DNA of 64,000 nucleotides from Streptomonospora mangrovi (lineage in GTDB: Bacteria; Actinomycetota; Actinomycetes; Streptosporangiales; Streptosporangiaceae), in the NCBI RefSeq assembly GCF_027604915.1, contig NZ_JAJAQC010000037.1, positions 1 to 64,000 on the forward strand. Direction: 5' to 3'. Numbering within the stretch: the stretch's first letter is position 1; every line of letters starts with the position of its first letter. Of the stretch, positions 1-8,123 are shown one piece after another. A model generated the notes under the pieces. The model made no database searches, was not told where the DNA came from, and saw only the letters and a list, made by a program, of their open reading frames with translations. The translations under genes and the position numbers were made by a program.

Positions 1-98
1 TTCGCCGCTCGTGTACCCCGAAGGGCCTTACCGCTCGACTTGCATGTGTTAAGCACGCCGCCAGCGTTCGTCCTGAGCCAGGATCAAACTCTCCATTA
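1..98 (-). rRNA. rrs: 16S ribosomal RNA, 5' end only
   Basis: On the minus strand the sequence reads GGAGAGTTTGATCCTGGCTC followed by the conserved GACGAACGCTGGCGGCGTGC stretch, the universal beginning of 16S rRNA. Only about the first 98 bases are present; the rest lies left of the window. The variable segment after the conserved block (AAGGCCCTTCGGGGTACACG) resembles Nocardiopsaceae 16S. The exact mature 5' end is uncertain by a few bases. Confidence 0.97.
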
Positions 99-121
99 AA
101 GGTCTTCAATCCTGACCGGCC

Positions 122-238
122 CACCCCGGAAGGGTGAACCCATCAAAGGAACCCCGAACACCCACTGAAGGGTGTCCAACGGGGCCAAAACAAACATGGC
201 ACAAAGAATGTCATACACGCGCTGTTGAGTTCTCAAGA
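122..238 (-). promoter_or_regulatory. rRNA operon leader with processing/antitermination elements
   Basis: On the minus strand, upstream of 16S, positions 238-221 read CTTGAGAACTCAACAG, an element I recognise from actinobacterial pre-rRNA leaders that takes part in processing stems or antitermination. Two small hairpins follow on the way to 16S: ACACCC/GGGTGT (158-163 with 170-175) and CACCC/GGGTG (122-126 with 132-136). The sequence is direct; the role is by analogy with other actinobacterial rrn leaders. Confidence 0.6.
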
Positions 239-349
239 AGCAACCGCTCACCGGGTACAAACCCCGGACCCGCTCTCCGGCAGGCCCGCAAAGGCTCTTC
301 CCACAAGGGGCGGATCAATCTCCGCGTTTCCGCTTTGTTGTGTCTTCAC

Positions 350-377
350 ATTATCAGGCGTTCCGCACTCCGCCAAA
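350..377 (-). promoter_or_regulatory. candidate rrn promoter
   Basis: On the minus strand TTTGGC (377-372) and GATAAT (355-350) are separated by 16 bases, the best sigma70-like pair I find between the 16S gene and the divergent HAD gene. The start point would fall near 343, giving a leader of about 245 bases. The -35 is poor and rrn operons often have several promoters. The rest of 238-742 shows nothing else I can name. Confidence 0.3.
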
Positions 378-742
378 TCGGCGGTTTTTGAAACTCCCGA
401 AACATCAACACAATTCATCCCGCCCGTTTTTGTGCGGGCAGCGTTCATACTGCCACACATCACCAGGTGTTCAGACCGTGTAGATACGGCGGCGCCCACC
501 GAGCGGTGGTCGCTGCCGAAGGAAGACGGCCGCCTCAGCGCCTGGGCACCATGCGGGCCCGGCGGTGGCGACCCGACCGACTATAGCCGCCTTCCCCCGC
601 GACGCCAACTCGGCGCCGCACGCGCCGCCGACCTCACGTTTCAGCACCCGCGATCCCGGCGAGAAGGCCCCTGCGCACCCGCGCCCCGCCCGCGCGTCCC
701 CACTGCGGGCGGCCACCGGCAGTCCCCGGCAAGGAGGCCACC

Positions 743-1447
743 ATGGCAGCGAACACGGCCGACGGCTCCACCGCTCCCGCCCCCGCCCTCGGCGGCGTGC
801 TGTTCGACGTCGTCGAAACCCTGATGGACGTGCGCCCGTTGGCGCAGCGCTTCCTCGACATCGGGCAGCCGGCGGAGTTGATGGAGCCCTGGTTCCTGCG
901 CGCGCAGCGCGACGCCTTCGCGCTGGCGCTGAGCGGCCGGCCCACGCCCTTCCCCGACGCGATGCGGCACGCCATGCGCGTCGAGACCCGGGGCGGGGTG
1001 ACCGACGCCGAGACCGACCACGTGATCAGCGGCTTCGGCGACATGCCCGCCCACCCCGACGCCGAACCCGCCATCCGGCGGTTCGCCGAGGCGGGGGTGC
1101 CGATGGGGTTCCTCACCGTGGGCGGGCGCGACGCCACCGAGCGGTTCCTGGAGCGCACCGGGCTGGACCGCTACATCAGCCGCGTGGTCACCGCCGCCGA
1201 CGAAGGCGTCTGGAAGCCCGCGCCCGGCCTCTACCACATCGCCGCCGAGTCCCTGGGGACTCCGGTCGAGCGCACCGCGCTGGTCGCCGTGCACGCCTGG
1301 GACTGCCACGGCGCCAAGGAGGCGGGCCTGCTGGCGGGCTGGTGCAGCCGGCTGGAGTACGCCTACGGCGACGTCTTCACCCCGGCCGACGCCGTGGGCG
1401 ACGACCTGGTGGCGGTCGCCGAGGGGCTGCTGGGCCTGGGCCGCTGA
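743..1447 (+). CDS. HAD-superfamily hydrolase, haloacid-dehalogenase-like
   Basis: A 234-residue cytosolic protein. Motif I is FDVVETL with the nucleophile Asp at residue 22; the second Asp used by HAD phosphatases is absent and DxxxT remains, as in type II haloacid dehalogenases. Further motifs are the Thr of FLTVGG, Lys of WKPAP and the AVHAWDCHGAKEAG stretch, very like the dehalogenase C-terminal motif. AAGGAGG lies just upstream of the ATG. It stands alone, divergent from the rRNA operon and convergent with the response regulator. Substrate unknown; a phosphatase role is less likely from motif I. Confidence 0.85.
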   Translation: MAANTADGSTAPAPALGGVLFDVVETLMDVRPLAQRFLDIGQPAELMEPWFLRAQRDAFALALSGRPTPFPDAMRHAMRVETRGGVTDAETDHVISGFGDMPAHPDAEPAIRRFAEAGVPMGFLTVGGRDATERFLERTGLDRYISRVVTAADEGVWKPAPGLYHIAAESLGTPVERTALVAVHAWDCHGAKEAGLLAGWCSRLEYAYGDVFTPADAVGDDLVAVAEGLLGLGR

Positions 1448-1468
1448 CCCGGCGCCGGCATCACCGGA

Positions 1469-2128
1469 TCAGGTGACCATGCCGTTGCGGTAGGCGTAGA
1501 CGACCGCCTGGACCCGGTCGCGCAGGTCGAGCTTGGTGAGGATGCGCGAGACGAACGTCTTGACCGTCTCCTGGCTGATGACCAGCCGCGCCGCGATCTC
1601 GCTGTTGGACAGCCCCTCGGCGACCAGCCGCAGCACCTCCAGCTCGCGCGGGGTGAGCGGGATGTCGGGCGCCGCTCCCCCCGCCGGCCGGATGCGCGCG
1701 GCGTAGGTGCCCACCAGCCGGCGGGTCACCTCGGGGTCCAGCAGGGCCGCGCCCGTGGCCACCGTCCGGATGCCGTGCAGGAGCTGGCTGGGCGGCGCGT
1801 CCTTGAGCAGGAACCCGCTCGCCCCCGCGCGCAGCGCCTCGTACACGTACTCGTCCAGGTTGAACGTGGTCACCACGAGCACCTTGACGGGATCGGCCAC
1901 CCCCGCCCCGGCCAGGCGGCGGGTGGCCTCGATCCCGTCGAGCACCGGCATGCGCACGTCCATCACCACGACGTCGGGGCGCACCCGCTCGCACAGCTCC
2001 ACCGCCGCCTGGCCGTCACCGCACTCGCCCACCACCTCCATGTCGGGCTGGGCGTCGATGATGGTGGTCAGGCCGGTGCGGATGAGCACCTGGTCGTCGC
2101 TGACGACCACCCGGGTGGGGGCGCTCAC
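1469..2128 (-). CDS. NarL/LuxR-family response regulator
   Basis: A 219-residue response regulator. The receiver domain has acidic residues D11/D12, phospho-acceptor D57 in VVVMDVRMP and the conserved Lys of FLLKDA. The C-terminal LuxR-type helix-turn-helix runs from LTPRELEVLRLVAEGLSNSE to ISQETVKTFVSRILTKL. The GTG start overlaps the TGA stop of the upstream kinase in GTGA, which fixes the start. It is the last gene of a protease-kinase-regulator operon and should act as a DNA-binding transcription factor phosphorylated by that kinase. Its target genes are not visible; autoregulation is plausible. Confidence 0.93.
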   Translation of the reverse strand: MSAPTRVVVSDDQVLIRTGLTTIIDAQPDMEVVGECGDGQAAVELCERVRPDVVVMDVRMPVLDGIEATRRLAGAGVADPVKVLVVTTFNLDEYVYEALRAGASGFLLKDAPPSQLLHGIRTVATGAALLDPEVTRRLVGTYAARIRPAGGAAPDIPLTPRELEVLRLVAEGLSNSEIAARLVISQETVKTFVSRILTKLDLRDRVQAVVYAYRNGMVT

Positions 2129-3282
2129 GCCGCGCCCTTCGCCGGGATGCGCCCACGCACCAGGAAGCCGCCGGCGGCGCGCGGCCCCGCGCTGAACTCC
2201 CCGCCCAGCACCTCCACCCGCTCGCGCAGGCCGGCCAGGCCCCGCCCGCTGCCCTCTGTGAACCCGGGCGAGCCGCCTTCGCCGTCCGTCTCGACCTCCA
2301 CCGTGATCTCCCCTTCGCCGTGGCACAACCGCACCCGCGTGGGGGCGCCGTGGGCGTACTTGAGGGCGTTGGTCAGGCCCTCCTGCACGATGCGGAAGGC
2401 CACCAGGTCGGCGCTGCCGGTCGAGGCCGCCGGGGTGCCCTCCTCGGTGAACTCCACCGGCTGGCCGGCCCGGCGGGTCTGCTCCACCAGCGGCAGCACC
2501 CGGCCCACCGGCGGGGTGCGGGTGCCGGTGCCGTGGTCGGGATTGAGCAGGTCCAGCAGGTGGCGCAGGTCGGTGACGGCGCGCCGACCGGTGTCGGTGA
2601 TGGCGTCGAGCGTCTGGTCCAGGCGCTCGGGGGCGGCCGTCAGGTAGCGCGCCGCCTCGGCCTGCACCACCATCGCGGTGACGTGGTGGGTGACCACGTC
2701 GTGCAGCTCGCGGGCGATGCGGGTGCGCTCGGCGGTGCGGGTCTCCTCGGCGACGCGGCGCCGGTGCTCGGCCTCGGCGATCCGGACCGCCCGCAACCAC
2801 GCCCCGATCCCCCAGGCCAGGACCAGCGCCCCGTAGAACGCGATCCACCCGGCGGGCGACTCACCCGCCCCCACCTGGGAGAGGGCGAGGGCCAGGACCA
2901 CGTAGGCGACGGAGCACACGGCCGCGATGGCGCGGCGGTGCCGCTCGGTGTAGAAGGCGGCGGCCACCAGCGCCAGCGGCAGCGCGGTGCCGGCGATCGT
3001 GTGGTAGCCGAGGAGCTGGTCCACGGCGAAGCCCAGCGCCACCAGGGCGAGTGCGGCGACCGGCCACCGCCGGCACAGGGCGAGGGGGGCGCTCTGGAGG
3101 CTGATCGCCACCAGCGCCAGGGCGTCGAAGGGGCGGTCGGGCACGCCGCCCAGCATCGTGCCCTCGCCTTGGAGGGAGGGCACGAAGGAGGCGACGAAGA
3201 GGGCCGCGCCGATGAGCGGCAGCAGCCACTCTTCGGCGCGGAACCTCTGCCACAGCCCGGTGAGCCGCCGTCGAGTGGTCAC
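2125..3282 (-). CDS. Sensor histidine kinase, HisKA_3 (NarL-type) family
   Basis: A 385-residue membrane kinase with about five hydrophobic segments in the first 165 residues and no large extracellular domain, as in intramembrane-sensing kinases. The phospho-acceptor is H194 in RIARELHDVVTHHVTAM. The ATPase domain has an N-box (RIVQEGLTNALKYAHG) and a late GLAGLRERV glycine motif. GTG was chosen because it overlaps the stop of the CPBP protease gene (GTGA), and its own stop overlaps the regulator start the same way. Tight coupling with an intramembrane protease suggests envelope stress or a membrane-embedded signal; that link is inference. Confidence 0.92.
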   Translation of the reverse strand: MTTRRRLTGLWQRFRAEEWLLPLIGAALFVASFVPSLQGEGTMLGGVPDRPFDALALVAISLQSAPLALCRRWPVAALALVALGFAVDQLLGYHTIAGTALPLALVAAAFYTERHRRAIAAVCSVAYVVLALALSQVGAGESPAGWIAFYGALVLAWGIGAWLRAVRIAEAEHRRRVAEETRTAERTRIARELHDVVTHHVTAMVVQAEAARYLTAAPERLDQTLDAITDTGRRAVTDLRHLLDLLNPDHGTGTRTPPVGRVLPLVEQTRRAGQPVEFTEEGTPAASTGSADLVAFRIVQEGLTNALKYAHGAPTRVRLCHGEGEITVEVETDGEGGSPGFTEGSGRGLAGLRERVEVLGGEFSAGPRAAGGFLVRGRIPAKGAA

Positions 3283-4112
3283 TGGGGAAGTGTAGAGCCG
3301 GACTCGACCCGCTTGGCGTCCTTGCGGAGGGGCACCAGGCGGCCGCGTCGGTGGGCCAGCCACAGGAACACCAGCGTCGTCAGGAGGCAGAACGCGATCG
3401 AGTAGGGGCTGGCCTCCGGGCCGAACGAGCCGCCGGTGAGCATCGCGGGACCGGTGATGGTGGTGTCCAGCAGGCCCGTGGGGGTGCCGGCGCCCGAGAC
3501 CTCGGTGCTGAAGACCGCCGAGGCCGCGTAGTTCCAGCCGAAGTGGAGGCCGATGGGCAGCCACAGGCTGCGGGTGGCGGCGTAGGCGGCGGAGAACATG
3601 GTGCCGGCGATGAAGACGGCGCCGATCCCCACGACGGTGGCACCGGGGTTGGGCACATGCGCGAGGGCGAACAGCAGGCTGGGCACCACCAGGGCGATCC
3701 AGGTGCCCCACCACCCCTCCATGATGCGGAACAGCACGCCGCGGAACAGCACCTCCTCGGTGACGGCCGCCGCGGCCATGAATCCGAACAGGCCGATCGC
3801 GCCGAGCACGGTGCCCAGGCCGTTGACCTGGTAGTGGCCGAGGAAGAAGATGTTGACGATCACCATCGCGAAGAGCGCGAACCCGGCGACCGTCCCGATC
3901 AGCAGCCCTCTCACGGAGCCCTTGCCGACGACCTCGGTGACCGTGCGGCGCTCGGTCAGCCGCACCACCCACCAGTAGGCCAGCAGGGTCAGGGCCGAGG
4001 CGAGCAGGCCCACGACCAGCGTCGCCCACGCGTTGCCCTCGAACGCCATCGCCACCTGACTGCCGATGATGCCGACGGCCGCGACGGCCAGCAACTGCCA
4101 CACCAGTCTCAT
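3279..4112 (-). CDS. CPBP-family intramembrane metalloprotease
   Basis: A 277-residue multi-pass membrane protein of the CPBP (CAAX protease/bacteriocin-processing) family. The three family motifs are present: EEVLFRG, FALAHVPN and HFGWN, supplying the Glu and His residues of the metal site. Around seven or eight hydrophobic segments are seen. It is the first gene of the operon, preceded by AGGAG eight bases before ATG. Relatives cut prenylated or signal-bearing substrates, or act in bacteriocin immunity; the substrate here is unknown. Position directly before a kinase suggests it generates or removes the kinase's signal. Confidence 0.9.
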   Translation of the reverse strand: MRLVWQLLAVAAVGIIGSQVAMAFEGNAWATLVVGLLASALTLLAYWWVVRLTERRTVTEVVGKGSVRGLLIGTVAGFALFAMVIVNIFFLGHYQVNGLGTVLGAIGLFGFMAAAAVTEEVLFRGVLFRIMEGWWGTWIALVVPSLLFALAHVPNPGATVVGIGAVFIAGTMFSAAYAATRSLWLPIGLHFGWNYAASAVFSTEVSGAGTPTGLLDTTITGPAMLTGGSFGPEASPYSIAFCLLTTLVFLWLAHRRGRLVPLRKDAKRVESGSTLPQ

Positions 4113-4343
4113 TGGGGGGACTCCTGTCTCGTTCTCTCGGTCCGCGGCGGGGCGCCGCGTGATGAGGGAAACGCTACGGAGCCGGACCCCTCCCGGTCGT
4201 CACCGTGCGGTGGACACCTGCGTGTAGCTCGCACGGGGGACAACGGCCGCGCGGCCGGGCGCGCGGTCACCCGCGCGGGGGACGGCGCAACGGTCCCGCG
4301 CCGGATGCCGAGCCGGGTGGCTGCGCCGCGCCCCGCGCGGGCG

Positions 4344-4817
4344 CTAGGCGAGCAGGCGCGCGGTGCCCGTGCCGGGGGCGGCGTAGAGCCACTCCACTTC
4401 GAGGTCGACCACGGCGGTGGCGGCCGGCGGGAAGCCGGTCAATGGTTCGTCGGCCATGAACGCCCCGGCCAACTGCGCCATCGTGGGGTTGTGGCCGACG
4501 ACCAGCAGCGTGTGGACGGCGGGGTCGGTGCGCGACACCAGGTCGAGGACCGCCGGCACGTCGGCGCTGTAGAGCGCGTCCTCGTACTCCACGGGGGGCG
4601 GCGACTCGAACGCCGCCAGCGCCAGCTCCAGGGTCTGGCGGGTGCGTCGGGCGGTGGAGCACAGCACGTGGTCGGGGCGCAGGCCGGCCGCCGCGAGGCG
4701 GGCGCCCACCGCGCGGGCCTGGTCGCGGCCCTCGGGGGTGAGGACGCGGGCGTGGTCGGCGCCGCCGACGAGCGCGTCGGCCTTGGCGTGCCGGAGCACG
4801 ATCAGTCGCCGGGTCAT
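4344..4817 (-). CDS. sixA: Phosphohistidine phosphatase SixA family
   Basis: A 157-residue histidine-phosphatase-superfamily protein. The catalytic RHAK appears at once (RRLIVLRHAKADAL) and the second conserved His in VVGHNPTMA. The size is normal for SixA, which removes phosphate from phosphohistidine proteins. I chose the ATG whose first bases overlap the stop of the tiny upstream reading frame (ATGA); an in-frame upstream ATG at 4916 would add 33 residues that do not resemble the family. It sits between the CPBP operon and hppA and appears co-transcribed with the small membrane peptide. Confidence 0.88.
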   Translation of the reverse strand: MTRRLIVLRHAKADALVGGADHARVLTPEGRDQARAVGARLAAAGLRPDHVLCSTARRTRQTLELALAAFESPPPVEYEDALYSADVPAVLDLVSRTDPAVHTLLVVGHNPTMAQLAGAFMADEPLTGFPPAATAVVDLEVEWLYAAPGTGTARLLA

Positions 4818-4897
4818 GGCGCCAGCACCGTGGCGAGGACGGCGATCGCCGCCATGAAGGCCAGCATGGCGCCGAGGATGATGGCCAGACCCTTCAT
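4814..4897 (-). CDS. Tiny single-span membrane peptide (SGM_5486-like)
   Basis: A 27-residue reading frame starting MKGLAIILGAML and ending ATVLAP, almost wholly hydrophobic, so one membrane span. Its TGA overlaps the sixA ATG in ATGA. The LGAML...IAV(L)AT(V) pattern is like the small actinobacterial proteins annotated as SGM_5486 family transporter-associated protein, which is the basis of the name. The ribosome site is weak. A partner role beside SixA or a transporter is only a guess. It could be a leader peptide for translational coupling of sixA. Confidence 0.55.
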   Translation of the reverse strand: MKGLAIILGAMLAFMAAIAVLATVLAP

Positions 4898-5034
4898 TCC
4901 GGACAACGGACGACATCCCTCCATCACGTCCAGCACGTCGTTGTGTGGGCCTCAGCCTATGAGGTGGTCCGCGCGACCCTCAGCCGAGTCGGCGTTGCGC
5001 GGGGCGGGGCGCGGCCGGGCCCGGACACGGGTCC

Positions 5035-5069
5035 GCGCCGCCCCGGCCGTGGTGCGGCCGGGACGGCGC
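5035..5069 (-). terminator. Hairpin after hppA
   Basis: GCGCCG-C-CCCGGCC (5035-5048) pairs with GGCCGGG-A-CGGCGC (5056-5069) with one mismatch and a seven-base loop, about 25 bases beyond the hppA stop. There is no good T-run, as is common in high-GC actinobacteria. Confidence 0.5.
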
Positions 5070-5091
5070 GGAGCGCGCGGGCGGAGGGGCC

Positions 5092-7518
5092 TCAGCCCTC
5101 GCCGCCGGCTTCGGCGGTGCGGGCCTCGGCCTTGCGGCCGGGGGTGTCGCCGTTGTGGACGGTGTCGGCCACGACGGGGTCCTCGGCCGGCGGGGCGGCC
5201 GCGCCGACCTCGGGGTCGGTGCGGGTCTGCTCGGCCCGGTCGCGCGGGCCGGAGTCGCCGCCGCGGCGCTTGGACCACACGATCGCGCCGACGATGAGGG
5301 CCATGGCCAGCGCCGCCACGCCCAGGCGCAGCGGGACGTTGCTCGCGTACATCACGACGCTGGGCGCGATGATGAGCGCGACCAGGTTCATGACCTTGAG
5401 CAGCGGGTTGATGGCCGGGCCGGCGGTGTCCTTGAACGGGTCGCCGACGGTGTCGCCGATGACGGTGGCCTCGTGGGCCTCCGACCCCTTGCCGCCGTGG
5501 TGGCCGTCCTCGACCAGCTTCTTGGCGTTGTCCCAGGCGCCACCGGAGTTGGCGAGGAACACCGCCATCAGCGCGCCCGCGGCGATGGCGCCGCCGAGGA
5601 ACGCGCCCAGCGGCGCGTAGCCCAGGGCGAAGCCGACCGCGATGGGGGTGAGGACGGCGAGCAGGCCGGGGGTGACCAGTTCGCGCAGGGAGTCGCGGGT
5701 GCAGATGTCGACCACGCGGGCGTACTCGGGCTTCTCGGTGCCGTCCATGATCCCGGGCCGGGTGCGGAACTGCTCGCGCACCTCGACCACGACCCGCCCG
5801 GCGGCGCGGCCCACGGCCATGACCGCCAGGCCGGAGAAGAGGAACACCACCGCGGCGCCGATGATGACGCCGACCAGGACGTTGGGCTCGTCGATGGACA
5901 GGCTGAAGGTGTCGGCGTTCTCGCCGGCCGCCCGCAGGGCGTCCTCCACGGCGGTGCGGAAGGCGCCGAACAGGGCGGTGGCGGCCAGGACCGCCGTGGC
6001 GATGGCGATGCCCTTGGTGATGGCCTTGGTGGTGTTGCCCACCGCGTCGAGGCTGGTGAGGACCTCGGCCCCCTTGCCCTGGACGTCGCCGGACATCTCG
6101 GCGATGCCCTGGGCGTTGTCGGAGACGGGTCCGAAGGTGTCCATCGCCACGATGACGCCGACGGTGGTGAGCAGGCCGGTGCCGGCCAGCGCCACGGCGA
6201 AGAGGCTGAGCGTGATGGAGGCGCTGCCCAGCAGGAACGCCGCGTAGACCGCCCCGGCGATGAGCACGGCGGAGTAGACGGCCGACTCCAGGCCGACCGA
6301 GATGCCGGAGAGGATGACGGTGGCCGCGCCGGTCTCGGAGCTTTCGCCGATCTCCCGCACGGGGCGGCGGTCGGTCTCGGTGAAGTAGCCGGTGAGGAGC
6401 TGGATGGCGGCGGCCAGGAGGAGGCCGATGAGCACGGCGCCCACCGCGAGGACGCGCGGGTCGCCGTCGAGGCCGCGGATCTCCTCGCCGGCGCCGGTCA
6501 GGTCGGCGAAGCTGGCGGGCAGGTAGGCGAAGGCGGTGGCGGTGACCAGCACGGCCGAGATCACCGCGGAGATGAAGAACCCGCGGTTGATGGCCGACAT
6601 CGCGCTCTTGTCGCTGGAGCGGGGCGCCACCAGGAAGATGCCGATGATGGCGGTGATGACGCCGATCATCGGGACCAGGAGCGGGAAGACCAGGCCCTCG
6701 ACGCCGAAGGCGACGCGGCCCAGGATGAGCGAGGCCACCAGGACCACCGCGTAGGACTCGAACAGGTCGGCGGCCATGCCCGCGCAGTCGCCCACGTTGT
6801 CGCCGACGTTGTCGGCGATGGTGGCGGCGTTGCGGGGGTCGTCCTCGGGGATGCCCTGCTCGACCTTGCCGACGAGGTCGGCGCCGACGTCGGCGGCCTT
6901 GGTGAAGATGCCGCCGCCGACCCGCATGAACATCGCCAGCAGGGCGGCGCCGAAGCCGAAGCCCTCCAGGACCGTGGGCGCGTCGCCCCGGTAGAGCAGG
7001 ACGACGATGGCGGCGCCGGCCAGGCCGAGGCCGACGGTGAACATGCCGGCCACACCGCCGGTGCGGAAGGCGATGCGCATCGCGGCGTGTTCGCCGCCCT
7101 CACCGCCTTCGCGGGCGGCGGCCGCGACACGGACGTTGCCGCGGACCGCGAGCCACATGCCGATGAAGCCGGTCAGGGCGGAGAAGCCGGCGCCGAGCGC
7201 GAAGAACACGGACCGCCCCACGCGTACGCCGAGGTCGTCGGCGGGCAGCAGCAGGAGCAGCAGGGGGATGACGACGACGAACACGGCGAGGGTGCGGAAC
7301 TGGCGCTTGAGGTAGGCCGCCGCGCCTTCCTGCACGGCGAGCGCGATGTTCTGCATCCGCTCGGTGCCCTGGCCGGCGGCGAGAACCTCGCGGACCAGCC
7401 ATCCGGCGACGGCGAGCGCGAGGAGCGCGACCACCAGCACCACGACGACCAGCGTGAGGTTCATACCGTCCAAGGCCAGGGCCGTGCCGCCGTTGGCGGC
7501 GAGGGTGAGCCCAGACAA
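5092..7518 (-). CDS. hppA: Membrane H+-translocating pyrophosphatase, K+-independent type
   Basis: An 808-residue integral membrane pump with about 16 spans that couples pyrophosphate hydrolysis to proton export. Signature DVGADLVGKVE is preceded by GGGIFTKAA and followed by NVGDNVGDCAGMAADLFE. The diagnostic site reads GNTTKAITKG: Lys at the position that is Ala in K+-dependent enzymes marks the K+-independent class. The start is TTG at 7516-7518, supported by AGGAGG nine bases upstream. The last ~55 residues are a polar Pro/Ala/Asp-rich cytoplasmic tail. It is monocistronic with its own terminator. Confidence 0.96.
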   Translation of the reverse strand: MSGLTLAANGGTALALDGMNLTLVVVVLVVALLALAVAGWLVREVLAAGQGTERMQNIALAVQEGAAAYLKRQFRTLAVFVVVIPLLLLLLPADDLGVRVGRSVFFALGAGFSALTGFIGMWLAVRGNVRVAAAAREGGEGGEHAAMRIAFRTGGVAGMFTVGLGLAGAAIVVLLYRGDAPTVLEGFGFGAALLAMFMRVGGGIFTKAADVGADLVGKVEQGIPEDDPRNAATIADNVGDNVGDCAGMAADLFESYAVVLVASLILGRVAFGVEGLVFPLLVPMIGVITAIIGIFLVAPRSSDKSAMSAINRGFFISAVISAVLVTATAFAYLPASFADLTGAGEEIRGLDGDPRVLAVGAVLIGLLLAAAIQLLTGYFTETDRRPVREIGESSETGAATVILSGISVGLESAVYSAVLIAGAVYAAFLLGSASITLSLFAVALAGTGLLTTVGVIVAMDTFGPVSDNAQGIAEMSGDVQGKGAEVLTSLDAVGNTTKAITKGIAIATAVLAATALFGAFRTAVEDALRAAGENADTFSLSIDEPNVLVGVIIGAAVVFLFSGLAVMAVGRAAGRVVVEVREQFRTRPGIMDGTEKPEYARVVDICTRDSLRELVTPGLLAVLTPIAVGFALGYAPLGAFLGGAIAAGALMAVFLANSGGAWDNAKKLVEDGHHGGKGSEAHEATVIGDTVGDPFKDTAGPAINPLLKVMNLVALIIAPSVVMYASNVPLRLGVAALAMALIVGAIVWSKRRGGDSGPRDRAEQTRTDPEVGAAAPPAEDPVVADTVHNGDTPGRKAEARTAEAGGEG

Positions 7519-8123
7519 TCCGTCCTCCTAGAGACGGGCACGTTTTTGGCCCCCGCGCACGTGCGGACCGACCCGCTGGTGCGGCTCGCGCGGCAGGGTC
7601 CTGCGGGTGCCACCGACACAATTCCTTGCGCCGTTTCCGCGAATTCACGCGGCCACGGTGTCGGGGATTCTACGCATCGAAAACGTGAAACGTGAGAGCG
7701 GGTCGCGAATCTCCCGTCGTCTCATGGGATATGTGATCGCACGGTGACCTGGGAATCCGGATATTTGGCCAGGAGGTCGGCAATTATTGTAATTGCCGCG
7801 AATTATCATTTATCGGGGCAATGGTGATGAAAGGCGCGAAGCGCCATGAAATACGCGTGAAACGCGTGTGCGCCGGTCAGAGCGGCGGAAGGGCGCACCG
7901 GGCGGCCGGGTGTGCGGGCCACCGGTGGGTGCGGCGCGCAAGGGCGCCGGTCGGGCGCGCGGGCGCCGGGGGGACGGGCACCCCCAGGCGGAGGCGCCGG
8001 CATGCCGGGACGCGGCCCCGGGCGCACGCGGAAGGCGCGGGGCGGGCGCGCGCGGCGCACCGCCACCGGGGAAAGCCTGGCGTACCGGGGCGCGATCGGC
8101 CACCGGTTCGGCGCGGATGTGGC
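7519..8123. other. Non-coding stretch between hppA and the DUF309 gene
   Basis: About 600 bases without a credible gene. The left third (7620-7860) is unusually AT-rich for this chromosome and should hold the hppA promoter on the minus strand. It includes the perfect palindrome listed at 7779-7797 and two compact motifs, GGCGC-gaa-GCGCC (7832-7844) and ACGCGT-gaa-ACGCGT just after. The GC-rich remainder (7870-8120) has open frames but no start with a ribosome site, and compositions I do not believe. Confidence 0.5.
7779..7797. promoter_or_regulatory. Perfect AT-rich inverted repeat, candidate operator
   Basis: GGCAATTA-TTG-TAATTGCC is an exact 8-bp inverted repeat with a three-base spacer in the intergenic region upstream of hppA. 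Its AT-rich arms stand out from the surrounding GC-rich DNA. It looks like a dimeric regulator site, about 260 bases before the hppA start. The regulator is unknown. Confidence 0.5.

Noticed and set aside
370-389. CCGCC-aaatc-GGCGG-TTTTT looks like a + strand terminator
   Set aside because: No gene ends near it on the + strand; it coincides with the proposed rrn promoter region, so it is more likely incidental.
565-1476. Long open frame overlapping the HAD gene in another frame (Arg/Pro-rich)
   Set aside because: Shadow of the HAD gene caused by high GC; no family resemblance and no ribosome site.
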